Origin: Persicitalea sp963803495
Lineage (GTDB): Bacteria > Bacteroidota > Bacteroidia > Cytophagales > Spirosomataceae
Assembly (NCBI GenBank): GCA_963803495.1
Contig: CAWDMP010000002.1
Location: 4,030,001-4,094,000 of the forward strand
Direction of reading: 5' to 3'
Length of the DNA stretch: 64,000 bases
Shown piece by piece: positions 40,118-49,132 of this stretch. The notes under the pieces are model-generated. The model had not been told where the DNA came from. It did no database searches and saw only the letters and a list, made by a program, of their open reading frames with translations. A program made the position numbers and the translations under genes. Every line of letters begins with the position of its first letter. Position 1 is the stretch's first letter.

Positions 40118-42415
40118 TCACATAACCAGATTCAAATTAGCGTCGAAACGGAGTACCTTGAAAACGCCGTCGACGCGTTCCAGTTTGTTGATGAGCATGT
40201 CGAGGTGGCTGGTGTCGTGTACGTAAAGTTTTATGTCGCCCTCGAATACACCGTCTTCAGTGTCGATCGTCAGGCCGCGCATATTGATGCTCAAGTCACT
40301 GGAAATGATACGCGTTACATCGTTGATGAGGCCCACGCGGTCGGTCCCCGTGATGCGAAGCCCAGCCAGGAAGGCTTCCTCTTTTTGCGACTTCCACTTG
40401 GCCTTCAAAATCCGATTGCCGTGCTTCGACATCAGTTCGGCGGCATTGGGGCAGGTGGTGCGGTGAATCTTGATGCCCTCATTGATCGTCACGAAGCCAA
40501 ACACATCGTCGCCCGAAATCGGGTTGCAGCAGGGCGACAGTTTGTAGTCGATTTTGTCCATATCTTCCCCGATCAGCAACGTATCATTCTCCTTGCGCTC
40601 ACCGTGGATGTTTTTGAGCAGCTTGACGACGGCCTTGCCGTCGGGCGTCTCCTCGCCGTTGGCTTTCTCCTTACGCTCTTTGTTTTCCTTGCTCTCCTTG
40701 TGTTTCTTAAATTTTCTAAGCTCATCGATTTGGATGTACCCCTTACCGATGCGGTAGAAAAAGTCAGCGGGCGTTTTGCACTCGAAGAAAGCCCGTAGCT
40801 GATTGAATGCTTCGTTGTTAGCCTCGATGCCCATGATCTTAAGCTTTTTCTCGACCATGTGCTTGCCATCGGTCTCGAAGCGGCGGCTTTCTTCTTTCAG
40901 GTAGTCCTTGATGCGCGTCCGCGCTTTGGACGTCACCACGATTCTGAGCCAATCCTCGTTGGGCTTTTGCTTGCTTGACGTGATGATTTCGAGCTGATCA
41001 CCATTTTTGAGCACGTAGCTGATCGGCGCCAGGGTACCACCGACTTTGGCCGCCATGCAGTGCGCACCCACTTCGGAGTGAATTTCAAAAGCGAAATCCA
41101 ATGCCGTAGCGCCCTGGGGTAGTACCTTTAGCTCGCCCTTGGGCGTGAAGGCAAATACCTCTTCCGTGAAAAGGTTGCTTCTGAACTCGTCCAAAAACTC
41201 GATGGCGGCGGTACGGTCGCCCGAACCGTTCTCCAGCGTTTCGCGCACGCGGGTGATCCAGTCTTCGATGTTGCCCCGCACCTTGGTGTCGTTGCCCTTG
41301 TACTTCCAGTGCGCCGCGTAGCCCTTTTCGGCGATTTCATCCATGCGGCTCGTGCGGATTTGCACTTCCACCCACTGCCCGGTTTTGCTCATTACCGTCG
41401 AGTGCAGCGACTGGTACCCGTTGGCGCGGGGCGTGCTGAGGAAGTCTTTGAGGCGGTCGGGATTGGGCTTGTAGTGGTCGGTCACGATGGAGTAGGCCTG
41501 CCAGCAGAGCGCCTTTTCCCGCTCAAACTCACGCGGGGCATCGATCATGATGCGGATCGCGAAGAGATCGTAGATTTCTTCGAAGGGTTTGTTCTGCACT
41601 CGCATCTTGTTCCAAATCGAATAAATCGACTTTGGTCGGCCCTTGATGATGTATTTGAAACCCGCTTCCTGCAAATCCTTTTCGATCGGCTCAGTGAAAC
41701 GGGCGATGAAGCGGTCGCGGGTGGTTTTGGTTTCGCGGAGTTTGCGCGACACGGCACGGTAGGCTTCCGGCTCGGCGTATTTAAGGTAGAGGTCTTCAAG
41801 TTCAGACTTGATGGTGTACAGCCCCAGCCGGTGCGCGAGTGGGGCGTAGATAAAGATCGTCTCGGAAGCGATCTTCAACTGCTTGTCGCGCGGCATACTG
41901 TCGAGCGTCCGCATGTTATGGAGGCGGTCGGTGAGCTTGACCAAAATTACCCGCACGTCGTCCGAAAGCGTAAGCAGCATTTTACGGAAGTTCTCGGCCT
42001 GCTGCGACGAGCCGTACTCGAAGCGCCCCGAAATCTTGGTCAGGCCGTCGATGATCTTGGCGACCTTCTTGCCAAACAAGCGACTGATGTCGTCGATCGT
42101 CATCTCGGTATCTTCCACCACATCGTGCAGCAGCGCGGCTACAATGGCCGTGGTACCCAGTCCGATTTCCTCCACCACGATCTGGGCCACGGCCAGCGGG
42201 TGGTAGATGTACGGTTCGCCCGACCGCCGCCGCATGTCCTTATGAGCTTCCAGCGAGGTGTTGAAAGCTTTTTTGATCAACTTGGCGTCGTTGTCTTTCA
42301 GGAACGGCTTGGCGGTCTTGAGTAGTTTCCGGTACTTTTTCAGGATGTCTTTCCGCTCCTGTGCTAGGTCGATCTCGATGGTGTCCACGGGTAGTAGTGT
42401 CTTCATTTTAGGCAA
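40118..42415 (-). CDS. rsh: Bifunctional (p)ppGpp synthetase/hydrolase
   Basis: 765 aa. Domain order: HD hydrolase (IVAALLHDVVEDTEMTIDDI), synthetase (YDLFAIRIMIDAPREFEREK, GYQSLHSTVMSKTGQWVEVQ), TGS (VFAFTPKGELKVLPQGATALDFAF), a helical/zinc-finger region with CCNPISGDDVFGFV, and a C-terminal ACT domain. Both active sites look intact, as expected for the single long RSH enzyme of Bacteroidota. It controls the stringent response. The start is MPKMKTLLPVD (42415) or the Met three residues later. The 2.3-kb frame is uninterrupted. Confidence 0.95.
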   Translation of the reverse strand: MPKMKTLLPVDTIEIDLAQERKDILKKYRKLLKTAKPFLKDNDAKLIKKAFNTSLEAHKDMRRRSGEPYIYHPLAVAQIVVEEIGLGTTAIVAALLHDVVEDTEMTIDDISRLFGKKVAKIIDGLTKISGRFEYGSSQQAENFRKMLLTLSDDVRVILVKLTDRLHNMRTLDSMPRDKQLKIASETIFIYAPLAHRLGLYTIKSELEDLYLKYAEPEAYRAVSRKLRETKTTRDRFIARFTEPIEKDLQEAGFKYIIKGRPKSIYSIWNKMRVQNKPFEEIYDLFAIRIMIDAPREFEREKALCWQAYSIVTDHYKPNPDRLKDFLSTPRANGYQSLHSTVMSKTGQWVEVQIRTSRMDEIAEKGYAAHWKYKGNDTKVRGNIEDWITRVRETLENGSGDRTAAIEFLDEFRSNLFTEEVFAFTPKGELKVLPQGATALDFAFEIHSEVGAHCMAAKVGGTLAPISYVLKNGDQLEIITSSKQKPNEDWLRIVVTSKARTRIKDYLKEESRRFETDGKHMVEKKLKIMGIEANNEAFNQLRAFFECKTPADFFYRIGKGYIQIDELRKFKKHKESKENKERKEKANGEETPDGKAVVKLLKNIHGERKENDTLLIGEDMDKIDYKLSPCCNPISGDDVFGFVTINEGIKIHRTTCPNAAELMSKHGNRILKAKWKSQKEEAFLAGLRITGTDRVGLINDVTRIISSDLSINMRGLTIDTEDGVFEGDIKLYVHDTSHLDMLINKLERVDGVFKVLRFDANLNLVM

Positions 42416-42524
42416 GGCTACACCAAATTAGTTCTTTAAGCAATCATTTTCAACAAGCCCGGGCCAAACTTATGGCTTATAATTTTTTAGCCGGGAATAT
42501 TAGGATGAGTTTAGAATAAATACT

Positions 42525-42532
42525 TACTTTTG
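42525..42532 (+). promoter_or_regulatory. -7 box (TACTTTTG) of tRNA-Leu
   Basis: ACTTACTTTTGCACTCCC agrees with TAnnTTTG and lies 37 bp before the tRNA. No convincing -33 box is present. Confidence 0.6.
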
Positions 42533-42568
42533 CACTCCCAAAATCAACTGATCCGATTGGGGATATAC

Positions 42569-42650
42569 GCGGGTGTGGCGAAATTGGTAGACGTGCTAGA
42601 CTTAGGATCTAGTGCCGCAAGGCGTGGGGGTTCGAGTCCCTCCACCCGTA
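42569..42650 (+). tRNA. tRNA-Leu (anticodon UAG)
   Basis: 82 nt with a class II long variable arm. The anticodon stem-loop is CTAGA-CTTAGGA-TCTAG, anticodon TAG. The T-arm GGGGGTTCGAGTCCCTCC is perfect. The acceptor pairs GCGGGTG with CACCCGT, giving an unusual terminal G1-U72 pair, with A73 as discriminator. CCA is not encoded. Confidence 0.95.
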
Positions 42651-42754
42651 CTTTCGACAATTGTGAATTTTGAATGAGTGAATTAGTGAATAGAAGAGGC
42701 TATTCTACGGTGAACAACCAGTACTCTTTGCAGACGCTAAATCTCTCCGATTAT

Positions 42755-42796
42755 TACGAGTATTCACTCATTCAAAATTCACTCATTCAAAATTGA
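42755..42796. repeat. TTCACTCATTCAAAATT tandem repeat upstream of tig
   Basis: ATTCACTCATTCAAAATT is repeated twice head to tail and ends 5 bp before the tig ATG. The inverse motif AATTTTGAATGAGTGAA lies at about 42664-42680. The same sequence precedes mfd. Confidence 0.7.
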
Positions 42797-42800
42797 ACTC

Positions 42801-44192
42801 ATGGAAGTTTTATTAGAAAAAAGTGCCCCGACGCTGGCCTCGCTGAAAGTGAAGCTGGTGGCGGAGGATTATAAGGAAAAGGTTGACAAGACCATCAAGG
42901 ATTACGCCAAGAAGGCCAACCTGAAAGGTTTCCGGGCCGGGAAGGTACCCGTGCCGGTCATCAAGAGGATGTACGGCAAGAGTATTTTGGTAGATGAGGT
43001 CAACCACCTGCTGAGCCACGCCGTTACGGACTACATCCGCGACAACAAGCTGTCGATCGTAGGCGACCCGATCCCGAACCGTGACGAAAACGAAGAGATC
43101 GATTGGGATAACCAAACCGATTTCGAGTTTACGTACGACCTGGGCTTAGCTACTGATTTTGAAGTCGACTTCTCGGAAATTCCCGCCGTACCCCATTACA
43201 CGATCCACGCCGACAGCGACGAGCTGGAAAAGTCGATCGAGAATCTGCGCGAGCGTTTTGCCGATTCGGCCAATCCAGACACTTCGGAAGATGGCGATAC
43301 GTTGTACGGCGAGCTGAAGCAGGAATCCTCTGAGTTTACGACCAAGACCGCCATTCCAGTGAAGCGCGTAAAAGAGGGTGAGCGGAGCAAGTTTGTGGGC
43401 GTAAGCAAGGGAGCTGAAATCGTATTAGATATTCAGGGTACCTTTGAAGACCAAGCCGCCATCGCGCATGTAACGGGCAAGAAAAAGGAAGATGTGGATA
43501 GCCTGACGGGTGACTTCACGTTCGTCGTGGATGACATCACCCGCGCCGCACCCGCCGAGCTGAACCAGGAGTTTTTCGATAAGGTACTCGGACCGGGTAC
43601 TGTGGAAGACGAGGAAGCCTTCCGCACCGAAGTATCCCGCATCATCGACGAGAACTACGCGCGCGAAACCGAAACGTTGCTGCGCCGCGACATGGAGACG
43701 GCCCTGCTCGACAATATCGAGATCGACGTACCGGCCGACTTCCTGAAAGCGTGGTTGCTACGGAGCAACGAAGGCAAGTTCACCTCCGAGCAAATCGAGG
43801 AGCAGTTCGAGGATTTCAAGAAATCGCTGAAACTGAGCCTGATCAAAAACCGCATTGCCGACAATGCCGAAATGAAGGTGGAATACCCCGAAATCCTGGC
43901 CTACACCAAGGAAATGATGCGCGGGCAGTTTGGCATGATGAATACCGGCGACGACAGCATGGAAGAAGTGATCGAGCGCGTGGCTACCGGCTACCTCGCC
44001 GACCGCGAAAAGGACAACTACTCCACGATGTTCAACCAGGTGTACGACGGCAAGGTACTGGATTTGATCCGTAGCCAAATCGCGACCGACGAGCAGGATG
44101 TCGATGTAGCCGAGTTTGAGGCCATTGCCAAAGCGCGCGGCGGCGTGTTGGAAGGAGAATCGATGGAAGAAACTACCGAAACTGAATCGTAA
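42801..44192 (+). CDS. tig: Trigger factor
   Basis: 463 aa. The N-terminal ribosome-binding domain has the signature GFRAGKVPVPVIKRMYG. A degenerate PPIase (FKBP-like) region follows at about 150-250, then the long helical C-terminal arms (EDEEAFRTEVSRIIDENYARETETLLRRDMETALLD) and an acidic tail. It is the ribosome-associated chaperone for nascent chains. In many Bacteroidota tig precedes clpP and clpX, but here it is followed by a terminator and a lipid kinase instead. Confidence 0.93.
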   Translation: MEVLLEKSAPTLASLKVKLVAEDYKEKVDKTIKDYAKKANLKGFRAGKVPVPVIKRMYGKSILVDEVNHLLSHAVTDYIRDNKLSIVGDPIPNRDENEEIDWDNQTDFEFTYDLGLATDFEVDFSEIPAVPHYTIHADSDELEKSIENLRERFADSANPDTSEDGDTLYGELKQESSEFTTKTAIPVKRVKEGERSKFVGVSKGAEIVLDIQGTFEDQAAIAHVTGKKKEDVDSLTGDFTFVVDDITRAAPAELNQEFFDKVLGPGTVEDEEAFRTEVSRIIDENYARETETLLRRDMETALLDNIEIDVPADFLKAWLLRSNEGKFTSEQIEEQFEDFKKSLKLSLIKNRIADNAEMKVEYPEILAYTKEMMRGQFGMMNTGDDSMEEVIERVATGYLADREKDNYSTMFNQVYDGKVLDLIRSQIATDEQDVDVAEFEAIAKARGGVLEGESMEETTETES

Positions 44193-44216
44193 GCCTGAAT
44201 CTAAATAGTAAAGAGA

Positions 44217-44249
44217 AACCTCCCGGTCGCAAGGCCGGGAGGTTTTTTT
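44217..44249 (+). terminator. Terminator after tig
   Basis: AACCTCCCGG pairs with CCGGGAGGTT around TCGCAAGG, then a T-run. It may also serve the lipid kinase gene coming from the other side. Confidence 0.92.
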
Positions 44250-44356
44250 ATGCGAGAATGTATAAGGCTTTTGCTTTTAGTTGGCTGTTTCTCTGGCATC
44301 CACGACTGAAGTCTGTGGCAAGGGATGATCTCTTCCAAATTGGGGAGGAGAAAGTA

Positions 44357-45235
44357 CTATGCTCGAACCCGCGAACTCTGCGGGACGATCTCGACCTCGA
44401 TGCGGTGGTATTCAGTTGCCATGGGTCACCATCCAAATGTACCAGCGCGGGACTTTCAGTTTCTACCGTAACACGAGGCAGCGATTGGTAGGCGACGTGC
44501 TCCGAGTTTTTGAGGGTTTTCGAAAACATCTGATAGGCCAGCACCGGGCCGTACCATTTTGGGAAACGGCGTCACGGTACATACTTCCAGCAAACCATCG
44601 GTGAGCGTAGCCTGCGGCGCGACCCAGGCATTGTTGCCAAATTGCCCGGCGTTGGCAAAAGCCAGCGAAAAAACTTCGGTTTCCAGGCCCGCCACTCTGA
44701 CTTTCTGCGGTAGGTAGTCGAGGTACGCCTGCATCGACACCCGCACGTAGGTATCCCAGCCCCGACGCGGCTGCTGCGCAAACTGCTGACTCACATAGGC
44801 ATCGAAACCCAGCCCGGCCACGCAAAAAAACGGCTGTCCGTTGAGGGTAGCGCTGTCGATCGTTTGTACCTGACTTTTAAAAAAATGCGCCAATGCGGTT
44901 TCCAGCATGAGCGGAATGCCCAAGTGCCGCGCCAGGCCATTCCCCGATCCCAGGGGTAATATGCCCAGCGGCATGGCCGAATGCCGCAAGCCGCGCGCCG
45001 TCTCGTTCACAGTACCATCGCCGCCTACCGCCACGACGGCCACGTGCTTTCCCAAAATACTGGCCTCAGTCGCCAGTTCGGTGGCGTGGCCCGCTGCCTG
45101 AGTCACGACACAGTCCGCTGAGTACCCGGCTTCGTTGGCCTGGCGTTCGATCAGCGCCTTCGTTTCCGCCACGCCGCCCCCCAGCCTGGTGCCAGACTTA
45201 GGGTTGATCAGAAAAAGTACGGAGTCACGAGCCAC
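44357..45235 (-). CDS. Diacylglycerol/lipid kinase (YegS/DagK family), two indels
   Basis: The N-terminal catalytic domain is clear: LFLINPKSGTRLGG, VAVGGDGTVNETARGL and LPLGSGNGLARHLGIP. The frame breaks near 44558 (extra A in CCCAAAATGG). Correcting it gives FPKWYGPVLAYQMF, and a second correction near 44411 gives PWQLEYHRIEVEIVPQSSRV with a stop at 44357. The result, about 290 aa, has normal family length and ends with the expected strand. It phosphorylates diacylglycerol or a related lipid. The leader contains TTAGGTTATTAGG repeats. It converges on tig. Confidence 0.85.
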
Positions 45236-45249
45236 GAATCAGGGGTAGG

Positions 45250-45285
45250 TTTTAGGTTATTAGGCCGTTGGGTGTTAGGTTCGCT
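45250..45285. repeat. TTAGG-type repeats upstream of the lipid kinase
   Basis: TTTTAGGTTATTAGG and GGGTGTTAGG. The same words occur at 39270-39320 before purA. Apart from this, the 114-bp spacer shows nothing. Confidence 0.55.
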
Positions 45286-45349
45286 TTCCTGACAACCATT
45301 TCATACCCACATTCGGACCTTTATCTAACCACAAAACTCCATAAAATAG

Positions 45350-45781
45350 ATGAGAAACGCTACCCTGATTTTGGCGCTGCTATTTATCGCGACGCTGTCG
45401 TTTGGCCAGTCAGCAACCGACCGGAAGACCATCCTGGCCACGCTCGACCGCCAGACGAATGACTGGAACACGGGCAACATCAGGGACTTTATGCAAGGCT
45501 ACTGGGAATCGGATTCGCTGATGTTCGTAGGCAAAAACGGCGTGACCTACGGCTACCAAAACACTTACGAAGGCTACCTGAAGCGCTACCCCGACCGGGC
45601 CACAATGGGTACCCTCAAATTCGACATCGTGAATTTGTCGTTTCCCGGTAAAGGAGCGGCTTTTGTATTGGGCAAATGGCACCTGACACGCCCCGAAGCG
45701 GGTGATATTGGTGGGTACTATACGCTACTATGGCGCAAGATTGGGGGGAAGTGGGTGATCGTGTGCGATCACACGAGTTGA
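45350..45781 (+). CDS. Secreted DUF4440 / SnoaL-like protein
   Basis: 143 aa. A Sec signal peptide (MRNATLILALLFIATLSFGQ) is followed by an NTF2-like domain: ILATLDRQTNDWNTGNIRDFMQGYW, GVTYGYQNTYEGYLKRYPD, GAAFVLGKWHLTR and YTLLWRKIGGKWVIVCDH. The fold matches ketosteroid-isomerase-like proteins; no catalytic assignment is possible. It is probably periplasmic. It is followed by a strong shared hairpin. Confidence 0.85.
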   Translation: MRNATLILALLFIATLSFGQSATDRKTILATLDRQTNDWNTGNIRDFMQGYWESDSLMFVGKNGVTYGYQNTYEGYLKRYPDRATMGTLKFDIVNLSFPGKGAAFVLGKWHLTRPEAGDIGGYYTLLWRKIGGKWVIVCDHTS

Positions 45782-45801
45782 GTTTTGGTAGTTTACAAAA
45801 T

Positions 45802-45841
45802 GAAGAGGCGGCTGATTTCAGGTAGAATCAGCCGCTTCTTC
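45802..45841. terminator. Bidirectional terminator
   Basis: GAAGAGGCGGCTGATT pairs perfectly with AATCAGCCGCTTCTTC around TCAGGTAG, between the convergent DUF4440 and lipocalin-like genes. Confidence 0.85.
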
Positions 45842-45861
45842 GTTATTACAGATTTTGTTTT

Positions 45862-46356
45862 TTAGACCCTATTGAAAACGATCGTCGTGGTATAAGTTTT
45901 TCCGTCGTCGGGGTCCACCTCGGAAATCGACCACTCCATCGTGGACTTATTTACCTTCAGGTCATACTCAGTGCGGTCGGTACCCGACGTTATTATAAGC
46001 TTGCTGCCCTCGACTTTCCAAGTTGACTGTTCAGAGATACCCACATCGTCCGCTACATCATCGGCCGTACCCTGACATTCTTGCGGGGTAGCCCCTGATA
46101 CAGTACCATCGCCATTAAATATAAAGGTGATTTTTTTGAGGCAGGTACTACCCGTGAATGCTTCTAGAAAGGCCAGGTAATCCGTTATCCCGTCCACGGC
46201 TGGCGAGACTTTGATGGCGGACAATTGCCAACTTCCTTCCACCCCGTTTGCGCCACTGGGCGATGGATCAGAATCTTTTTTACAAGCTTGCATACTGACC
46301 AGCGTAAGCAGGAAGAACACTGACGAAGCACGGGAGTAATAACGAAAGTTTTTCAT
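45862..46356 (-). CDS. Lipocalin-like lipoprotein
   Basis: 164 aa. The signal has the lipobox SMQAC. The mature part starts with an Asp/Ser/Pro linker, then a small beta-barrel pattern VEGSWQLSAIKVSP, KITFIFNGDGTVSG, STWKVEGSKLIITSGT, YDLKVNKSTMEWSI and TTTIVFNRV, typical of the lipocalin_4/5-like proteins abundant in Bacteroidota. The ligand is unknown. The minus-strand sequence TACCTTTC near 46424-46431 may be its -7 box. Confidence 0.75.
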   Translation of the reverse strand: MKNFRYYSRASSVFFLLTLVSMQACKKDSDPSPSGANGVEGSWQLSAIKVSPAVDGITDYLAFLEAFTGSTCLKKITFIFNGDGTVSGATPQECQGTADDVADDVGISEQSTWKVEGSKLIITSGTDRTEYDLKVNKSTMEWSISEVDPDDGKTYTTTIVFNRV

Positions 46357-46526
46357 AATGAAAAAAATTTGGTTGAATAGATAAAACGATTAGGGGCCGA
46401 GGCGAACGCCAGACACAATCGAAAGGTACAAAGAGGAAATGCTTTATCTGAGGAGAAATGAGTGAATGGCGAGCCCTATTTAGCCACTGGTCAGGATTGC
46501 GCCGAAAGAGTACTTCCTATGCTGAT

Positions 46527-47510
46527 TTAACCGAAAAACAAATCCAGCAACCGGCGAGCCGCGGTCAGCGGGAGTTCATCGCCGCGCTGCACCGCCCGAA
46601 GCGTATTGGGCCAGGCGGCGGCGATGTTGGGCTGGGCCAGAAAGCGCTCGTAAAGCTCACCCTGAATGTAGTTTTGCAGCCAGTCGAGGTTTTGGTTTTG
46701 ACGATTTTTTGTAAAGAAACCGTTGCCCTGCGTCTGTGTCTGGTACTGCATGACCGTCTCCCAGATTGCCGCGATGCCTTCGTTCTCCGTCGCCGAGCAG
46801 GTCAGCACCGGCGGCGACCAGCCCGATTCTCCCAAGGGAAACAAATGCAACGCGTTGCGGTACTCGCCCAGGGCGTTGGTGGCAGCCATGCGGTTATCGC
46901 CGTCGGCTTTGGTGATGGCCAGGGCATCGGCCATTTCGATGATGCCTTTTTTGATCCCCTGCAATTCGTCGCCTGCACCCGCCAGCATCAGCAGCAGGAA
47001 GAAATCCGTCATGCCGCGCACCAGCGTTTCGGACTGGCCCACGCCGACCGTCTCGATGATGATTATTTCAAAGCCCGCCGCTTCGCACAGCAGCATAGCC
47101 TCCCGAGTTCGGTGCGCCACGCCGCCCAGCGAACCGCCCGCCGCCGAGGGTCGGACGTAGGCCAGCGGGTGGTTGGACAGCGTTTCCATCCGGGTTTTAT
47201 CCCCCAAAATACTGCCGCCCGTCCGCTGACTACTTGGGTCGACCGTCAGCACGGCCAGCGACTTGCCCAAGCCCGTGAGGTAGTTGCCGAATGCTTCGAT
47301 GAAAGTACTTTTCCCCACACCCGGTACCCCCGTGATGCCGATGCGGAGCGACTTGCCGGTGTGCGGCAATACCCGCTCCAGTACCTCTTGCGCCAGCACC
47401 CGATCCTGCGGCAAGCGGCTTTCCACCAGCGTAATCGCCCGGCTAAGTACCGTGCGGTCTCGGTCGAAAATACCCTGCACGTAGGCGTCGGTAGAAAGGC
47501 GGTGGCGCAT
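46527..47510 (-). CDS. meaB: MeaB/ArgK-type G3E GTPase
   Basis: 327 aa. P-loop GITGVPGVGKSTFIEAFG, switch region LTVDPSSQRTGGSILGDKTRM, EAAGFEIIIIETVGVGQSE (Walker B) and the base-recognition ADALAITKADGDN. This GTPase chaperones adenosylcobalamin-dependent methylmalonyl-CoA mutase by loading and protecting its cofactor. No mutase gene lies in the window. The start is followed upstream by a GGACGGTGGACGGTAG spacer repeat. A 382-codon frame on the opposite strand is a coding shadow. Confidence 0.93.
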   Translation of the reverse strand: MRHRLSTDAYVQGIFDRDRTVLSRAITLVESRLPQDRVLAQEVLERVLPHTGKSLRIGITGVPGVGKSTFIEAFGNYLTGLGKSLAVLTVDPSSQRTGGSILGDKTRMETLSNHPLAYVRPSAAGGSLGGVAHRTREAMLLCEAAGFEIIIIETVGVGQSETLVRGMTDFFLLLMLAGAGDELQGIKKGIIEMADALAITKADGDNRMAATNALGEYRNALHLFPLGESGWSPPVLTCSATENEGIAAIWETVMQYQTQTQGNGFFTKNRQNQNLDWLQNYIQGELYERFLAQPNIAAAWPNTLRAVQRGDELPLTAARRLLDLFFG

Positions 47511-47523
47511 GGTTTGGGGTGGA

Positions 47524-47545
47524 AGGGTGGACGGTGGACGGTAGA
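47524..47545. repeat. GGTGGACGGTGGACGGTAG spacer repeat
   Basis: Tandem GTGGACG units just upstream of meaB. The complementary form ACCGTC...ACCGT recurs at 47676-47702 (end of ispD), 15936-15948 (end of pnuC) and 37948-37976 (end of purA). Confidence 0.6.
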
Positions 47546-47680
47546 ATTGGTGTTCCAGGTACTGAGTACTTGGTTTTTGTTGATACTTGACTGCTTCACC
47601 AAATAGCTTATCTTATCTATTAACCTTAGCAAACCCAAGCAGCAAGCCGAGAAGTTTGGCGGTCAAACGCGTTCCCCCGT

Positions 47681-48379
47681 CTACCGTCCCCCATCTACCG
47701 TTAGCCCCCTCTGAACGAGAAACGCTTCCGCCCACAAAAGATCTTCCCTTGTGGTGATTTTGATGTTTTGGTAAGCGCCTTCGATCAGGTGGATCGGGTA
47801 CCCGGCCTGTTCCAACACGCTGGCGCAATCGGTGAAGTGGGGGAGGGCCTCGGTGGCGAAGGCGCGGCGCATCCAGTCGAGGCGGAAGGTTTGGGGCGTT
47901 TGGATGAGGCGGTAGGTACTGCGGTCGACGGCGCGGTTGGTGCCATCGGGATGTACTTGCCGCGCCGAATCTTTGAGGTCCACGGCCACGACGGCGGTAC
48001 CTTCGGTGGTAGCCCGTTGGTAGCTGGCCGATATAATGTCTGAGGTCACGAAGGGGCGCACGCCGTCGTGCACGGCTACCAGCCCCGCTTCGGCTGCTAT
48101 GCTTTGCAGGCCGTTTTGCACCGAGTGAAAGCGGGTGGTACCTCCGGCGACGAGTTGGTGCTCGGTCGCAAAAGCGTATTCCCGGCATAGTGCTTTCCAA
48201 TAGTCGAACTGACTTTCGGGCAACACCAGCCGAATGGGGAGCGTGGCCGAGTAGCGGCGGAAGGCGTCGAGCGTGTGCATCAGCACCGGCCGCCCACCCA
48301 CGGATAGAAACTGCTTCGGTAGGTCGCTTTTCATACGGCTGCCGCTACCCCCCGCGACGATGATGGCGAATTCTTGCAT
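47681..48379 (-). CDS. ispD: 2-C-methyl-D-erythritol 4-phosphate cytidylyltransferase
   Basis: 232 aa. The nucleotidyltransferase loop IIVAGGSGSRMKSDLPKQF, VAGGTTRFHSVQNGLQSI, VAVHDGVRPFVTSDII, then TYRLIQTPQTFRLDWM and FTDCASVLEQAGYPIHLIEG are all standard IspD. It makes CDP-methylerythritol in the non-mevalonate isoprenoid pathway. Its last residues GLTVDGGR arise from the same spacer repeat that ends pnuC. Its start overlaps a small upstream membrane-protein frame by 35 bp. Confidence 0.93.
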   Translation of the reverse strand: MQEFAIIVAGGSGSRMKSDLPKQFLSVGGRPVLMHTLDAFRRYSATLPIRLVLPESQFDYWKALCREYAFATEHQLVAGGTTRFHSVQNGLQSIAAEAGLVAVHDGVRPFVTSDIISASYQRATTEGTAVVAVDLKDSARQVHPDGTNRAVDRSTYRLIQTPQTFRLDWMRRAFATEALPHFTDCASVLEQAGYPIHLIEGAYQNIKITTREDLLWAEAFLVQRGLTVDGGR

Positions 48380-48533
48380 GGTTAGTGCTATTTATTCTCG
48401 TGTTGCGTAAAAGCTTTATCCCGTAGTAGATCCCAATCATCAATAAGCCAATCCCCAGCCCCGTACCTAGGCCTTCGAAGAACTCGGCCCAATTGATTCT
48501 CTGAAGTAGAAGCACGATAAAATTCAAGATCAT
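48345..48533 (-). CDS. Small single-pass membrane protein, uncertain
   Basis: 62 aa: MILNFIVLLLQRINWAEFFEGLGTG is followed by a clear hydrophobic helix LGIGLLMIGIYYGIKLL. The final residues ARIRHHRRGG are read out of the ispD start region and are probably not natural, so a nearby indel may hide the true stop. I do not recognise the family. It would be co-transcribed with ispD. Confidence 0.45.
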   Translation of the reverse strand: MILNFIVLLLQRINWAEFFEGLGTGLGIGLLMIGIYYGIKLLRNTRINSTNHARIRHHRRGG

Positions 48534-49132
48534 AGAAATTAAGTAGTATCTGCTACAATGACGCGTAAAACGTCGTCAGCTCGCCATCTCCGCCGCAAAA
48601 TACCGAATTTCGTGCAGGTTGCTTTAATCCGATGCTTGAGTAGGTCTTGCGGAGCCGCAGGTTACGGGTTAGAAATAAGCGGTTTCATAGAATTGGCTAG
48701 ACCAAATGTATTTAGTGTTACAAGCGGTAAGGCAAGAGTTGACTCATTTTTCGACATCAAACTACACACCCCTGCAGATTTCAAGGCTGAAGTCGTCATA
48801 TTGCGCGGTAGAAGCCATCACGGAGTTGTCCGCCTTGACCTTATTTAAAGCAGGAATCGTCAAGAACTTGATGAGTATACTCTGTTCATTGTCAGACTAA
48901 AAGGGAATGTATTAGTACTATTTGGCCATAGGACTTCATAAACGTAATATTAAAAATAATTATTTATAATCTGGTTTCATTAGAAACAAGCCTTGATTCG
49001 ACGAATATGGCATTTTCATAAAATTTCGTAATTTATTACCATAAAATTGTAACGAATAAATTTACTTTATTTAGTTACTAAGTTATTTTTGCGTCTTAAT
49101 CATTATTTCTAACGCTTAATCTCTCGATCATT
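48534..49132. other. 600-bp region without a convincing gene
   Basis: It contains the first of two 26-bp island-flanking repeats (48599-48624) and then increasingly AT-rich DNA. A 96-codon plus-strand frame at 48558 has no recognisable domain and includes the repeat, so I do not call it. TATTTTTG at 49084-49091 is a possible -7 box for the following lipoprotein gene. Confidence 0.6.
48599..48624. repeat. Island-flanking direct repeat, left copy
   Basis: AATACCGA-A-TTTCGTGCAGGTTGCTT matches 52669-52694 at 25 of 26 positions in the same orientation. Confidence 0.8.

Noticed and set aside
39956..40798. 280-codon plus-strand frame
   Set aside because: Antisense to the rsh C-terminus; its composition is that of a shadow frame.
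41309..42325. 338-codon plus-strand frame
   Set aside because: Antisense to the HD/synthetase part of rsh.
46458..47606. 382-codon plus-strand frame
   Set aside because: It is antisense to meaB, which has all G3E GTPase motifs; the frame is a GC-rich codon shadow rich in Arg, His and Gln.
48558..48848. 96-codon frame MTRKTSSARHLRRKI...
   Set aside because: No domain, contains the island repeat, and composition changes along its length; treated as non-coding.
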